Shown here one piece after another: positions 13,854 through 15,295 of a stretch of DNA of 15,295 bases. The translations under genes and the position numbers were made by a program. Source of the DNA: DATJHM01 sp035493895 (GTDB taxonomy: Bacteria; Chloroflexota; Ktedonobacteria; Ktedonobacterales; Ktedonobacteraceae); the NCBI GenBank assembly GCA_035493895.1, contig DATJHM010000346.1, positions 1 through 15,295 on the forward strand, given 5' to 3'. Positions within the stretch are counted from its first letter, which is position 1, and every line of letters starts with the position of its first letter. The notes below the pieces were generated by a model. That model was not told the DNA's origin and made no database searches. It saw only the letters and a program-made list of their open reading frames with translations.

Positions 13854-13906
13854 TCAACATCAAGAGTGCAGATGAAGAACAAAGAATTACTGTAATGAGG
13901 TAGGAT

Positions 13907-14950
13907 ATGTCAGAATTTAGGAGGACTCGGTTGCGTCAGCCTGCAATGGTCGAGGTGGCCGAGGAGAGTTACAAAATCGCTGTCCCCACTACTCCCCCAC
14001 CCATTACCAGTCCATTATTCACTACAGAACAGGCAGAGTTCCCTCGCACAACCAGCCAGCTTGCATTTACGGAGCCGCCTGAGGTCAATACTGATAGCCT
14101 TGAGGATGCGGCACCTGTCTCCGGGACAGCAGGCTCAGGACGCGTGACACGCGATCTGCGTGTGGGTAACGTTACCCGCGATTTGCAAGGGCCAGGGGTG
14201 ACCCGTGCCCTCTCAAACAGGACAACACCGTTAACTGGGACTCTGGCAGGGGCTGCTCCGGTACGTCCGAGTGTGGTGATACCAGGTAAGAAGAAAAGAG
14301 CGCGGAAGGGCGAGTCCAGACGTATGTCTCCTTATCTGCGCTATAGCCTGATCGTTGGGGCCATGCTGGGCCTTATTGGCATCGCTCTGGTAAGCCTCTC
14401 TCCACTCAATGATAGCCAGCAGGGCCAGTTGCCAGTGCTGGGAGGTGTCGCCAGATGGATACAAATACAACAGATTGCCTGGAACGTCAATAGCCATGTG
14501 AGTGATCAGCAAACAACAGGCGAGACCATCACTCCCCCCAATCCCGGTGTTCCCGTTTTGCCAACCAGCCAGTACATCGCGATCGCACAGCAGGCGGCCA
14601 CGAATGCAGGGATATCGCCGGTCTATTTTGTGAACCAGATTAACGCTGAGAGCAGTTTTAATCCCAATGCCATCTCTCCCGTCGGTGCCGTTGGTATCGC
14701 ACAGTTTTTGCCCTCAACGGCGGCAGGACTGGGGATCAATCCCTATGATCCCGTCCAGGCGCTTTACGGAGCTGCGAACCATATGGCCGCCCTGAGCAAA
14801 AGCTACAATGGAGATTATGCAAAGGCCCTGGCCGCATACAATGCCGGATCCGGTGCGGTGAATTATGCAATCCAGCGCGGAGGCGCAAGCTGGCTGAGCC
14901 TGATGCCCTACGAAACCCAACAATACATCTACAAAATCATGGGCTCATAG
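13907..14950 (+). CDS. Membrane-anchored lytic transglycosylase (SLT domain)
   Basis: This 347-residue protein has a long cytoplasmic, disordered N-terminus (1-140), a basic stretch (KKKRARKGESRR, 128-139), one membrane helix (about 145-164), a linker, and a C-terminal SLT domain (about 222-345). The domain has the catalytic Glu248 in INAESSFNPNAISPVGAVG, the GIAQFLPSTA motif (263-272) and KALAAYNAGSGAV (306-318), all standard for Slt70-type lytic transglycosylases that cleave peptidoglycan to form 1,6-anhydro-MurNAc ends. The type II membrane topology places the enzyme outside the membrane. A triple motif VTRDL, VTRDL, VTRAL lies at 80-102 in the cytoplasmic part. The ATG follows GAGGTAGGAT. 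The function in growth, sporulation or secretion is not shown by the context. Confidence 0.93.
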   Translation: MSEFRRTRLRQPAMVEVAEESYKIAVPTTPPPITSPLFTTEQAEFPRTTSQLAFTEPPEVNTDSLEDAAPVSGTAGSGRVTRDLRVGNVTRDLQGPGVTRALSNRTTPLTGTLAGAAPVRPSVVIPGKKKRARKGESRRMSPYLRYSLIVGAMLGLIGIALVSLSPLNDSQQGQLPVLGGVARWIQIQQIAWNVNSHVSDQQTTGETITPPNPGVPVLPTSQYIAIAQQAATNAGISPVYFVNQINAESSFNPNAISPVGAVGIAQFLPSTAAGLGINPYDPVQALYGAANHMAALSKSYNGDYAKALAAYNAGSGAVNYAIQRGGASWLSLMPYETQQYIYKIMGS

Positions 14951-14957
14951 CGCTACT

Positions 14958-15032
14958 CATCGCATGGGCCATCATGGCCTCATATTGGCCATCATCGCAT
15001 GGGCCATCATGGCCTCGTATTGGCCATCATCG
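14958..15032. repeat. 35-bp tandem duplication
   Basis: The unit at 14958-14992 repeats at 14993-15027 with one difference (A/G), and the first five bases of a third copy follow. Each unit contains the palindrome GGCCAT-C-ATGGCC. The repeat begins eight bases after the transglycosylase stop codon, and no T-run follows. Confidence 0.85.
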
Positions 15033-15035
15033 TAG

Positions 15036-15058
15036 GGACGCCATGTCGAATGGCGTCC
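15036..15058. repeat. Short hairpin repeat, CGTAGGGACGCC type
   Basis: GGACGCCAT (15036-15044) and ATGGCGTCC (15050-15058) form a perfect 9-bp stem with a GTCGA loop, preceded by CGTAG (15031-15035). It resembles the units at 2902-2997, which read CGTAGGGGCGC...GCGCCC, suggesting one dispersed family with variable stems. Confidence 0.6.
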
Positions 15059-15059
15059 A

Positions 15060-15130
15060 CCCCCACCGGCCATCTTGCCCACGTCTGTGCTTCTCGAACG
15101 CGTATGCGGGCGCGAGATGGCCGGTGGGGG
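15060..15130. repeat. Inverted repeat with 16-bp perfect arms
   Basis: CCCCCACCGGCCATCT (15060-15075) is exactly complementary to 15115-15130, with 39 bases between. GCCC (15077-15080) and GGGC (15108-15111) could extend the pairing inward. It follows directly on the hairpin repeat and may be a small non-autonomous element or the remains of one. Confidence 0.8.
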
Positions 15131-15295
15131 CCGCGGACCGGCATAAAGCCTGGTCAATACGCATCAACCTAAGGACCGTGGAGCTCGCGGACAGGCAGGA
15201 TTTTGGATCCAGTAGTGGCACGGTGGAGTGAGAACGGAACTGTGCCTGGGAACTCGCACGATGCTTCAGGCTCCGCAGGTAATGATGGCAACGGA
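15131..15295. other. Unassigned window end
   Basis: No complete gene is seen here. A plus-strand frame is open from after a TAA at 15170-15172 to the window edge (possible GTG start at 15215), reading VARWSENGTVPG and then Gly/Ser/Asn-rich residues, with no ribosome binding site. It may be coding, a structured RNA, or part of a mobile element that continues beyond the window. Confidence 0.3.

Noticed and set aside
13873..13896. Seven-codon leader peptide ATG-AAG-AAC before the transglycosylase
   Set aside because: No ribosome binding site and no clear attenuator structure after it.

Overview
The window reads as a bacterial chromosome segment of moderate to fairly high GC content. The best guess, an inference from gene style rather than from a marker gene, is a Chloroflexota bacterium of the Ktedonobacteria type. 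It has a membrane Ser/Thr kinase with PASTA repeats and a long Thr-Pro tail, a soluble histidine kinase, a zinc-ribbon protein with a low-complexity tail, a UvrC with lineage-like insertions, SelB, and short dispersed hairpin repeats beginning CGTAGGG. No rRNA, tRNA, CRISPR array, phage gene or intact transposase was found.

Layout. From 107 to 5826 every gene lies on the minus strand. In transcription order these are a HAD phosphatase (5826-5173), uvrC (5093-3033, with its own sigma70-like promoter whose -35 box overlaps the HAD stop codon), an FmdB-type zinc-ribbon protein (2698-2360), a 69-residue unknown protein (2235-2026), a soluble sensor histidine kinase (1667-822) and a small DUF4177-like protein (412-107). 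The strand switches at a divergent intergenic region, 5827-6081. From 6082 to 14950 everything is on the plus strand: selB, a PknB/PrkC-like PASTA kinase, a glycosyltransferase followed closely by a GH57 amylase-like enzyme, a candidate 30-residue small protein, and a membrane-anchored lytic transglycosylase.

How the genes fit together. uvrC is a stand-alone DNA repair gene. SelB implies that the organism decodes UGA as selenocysteine, although no selA, selD or tRNA-Sec lies here. The glycosyltransferase and GH57 pair (17-bp gap, shared strong terminator) looks like a storage alpha-glucan module of the kind known from archaea such as Methanocaldococcus. The PASTA kinase and the transglycosylase both point to the cell envelope, but they are in separate transcription units.

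Non-coding structure is rich. There is a perfect 78-bp spacer-less palindrome at the left edge, a hairpin terminator with a 24-bp perfect stem after the GH57 gene, a 34-bp direct repeat at 2902-2997, and a cluster at 14958-15130 with a 35-bp tandem duplication, a short hairpin repeat and a 16-bp inverted repeat. I did not find a clear novel defence or mobile system. The observations most worth checking are the UvrC insertions, the GT-GH57 module, the 30-residue ORF, the palindrome and the hairpin repeat family.
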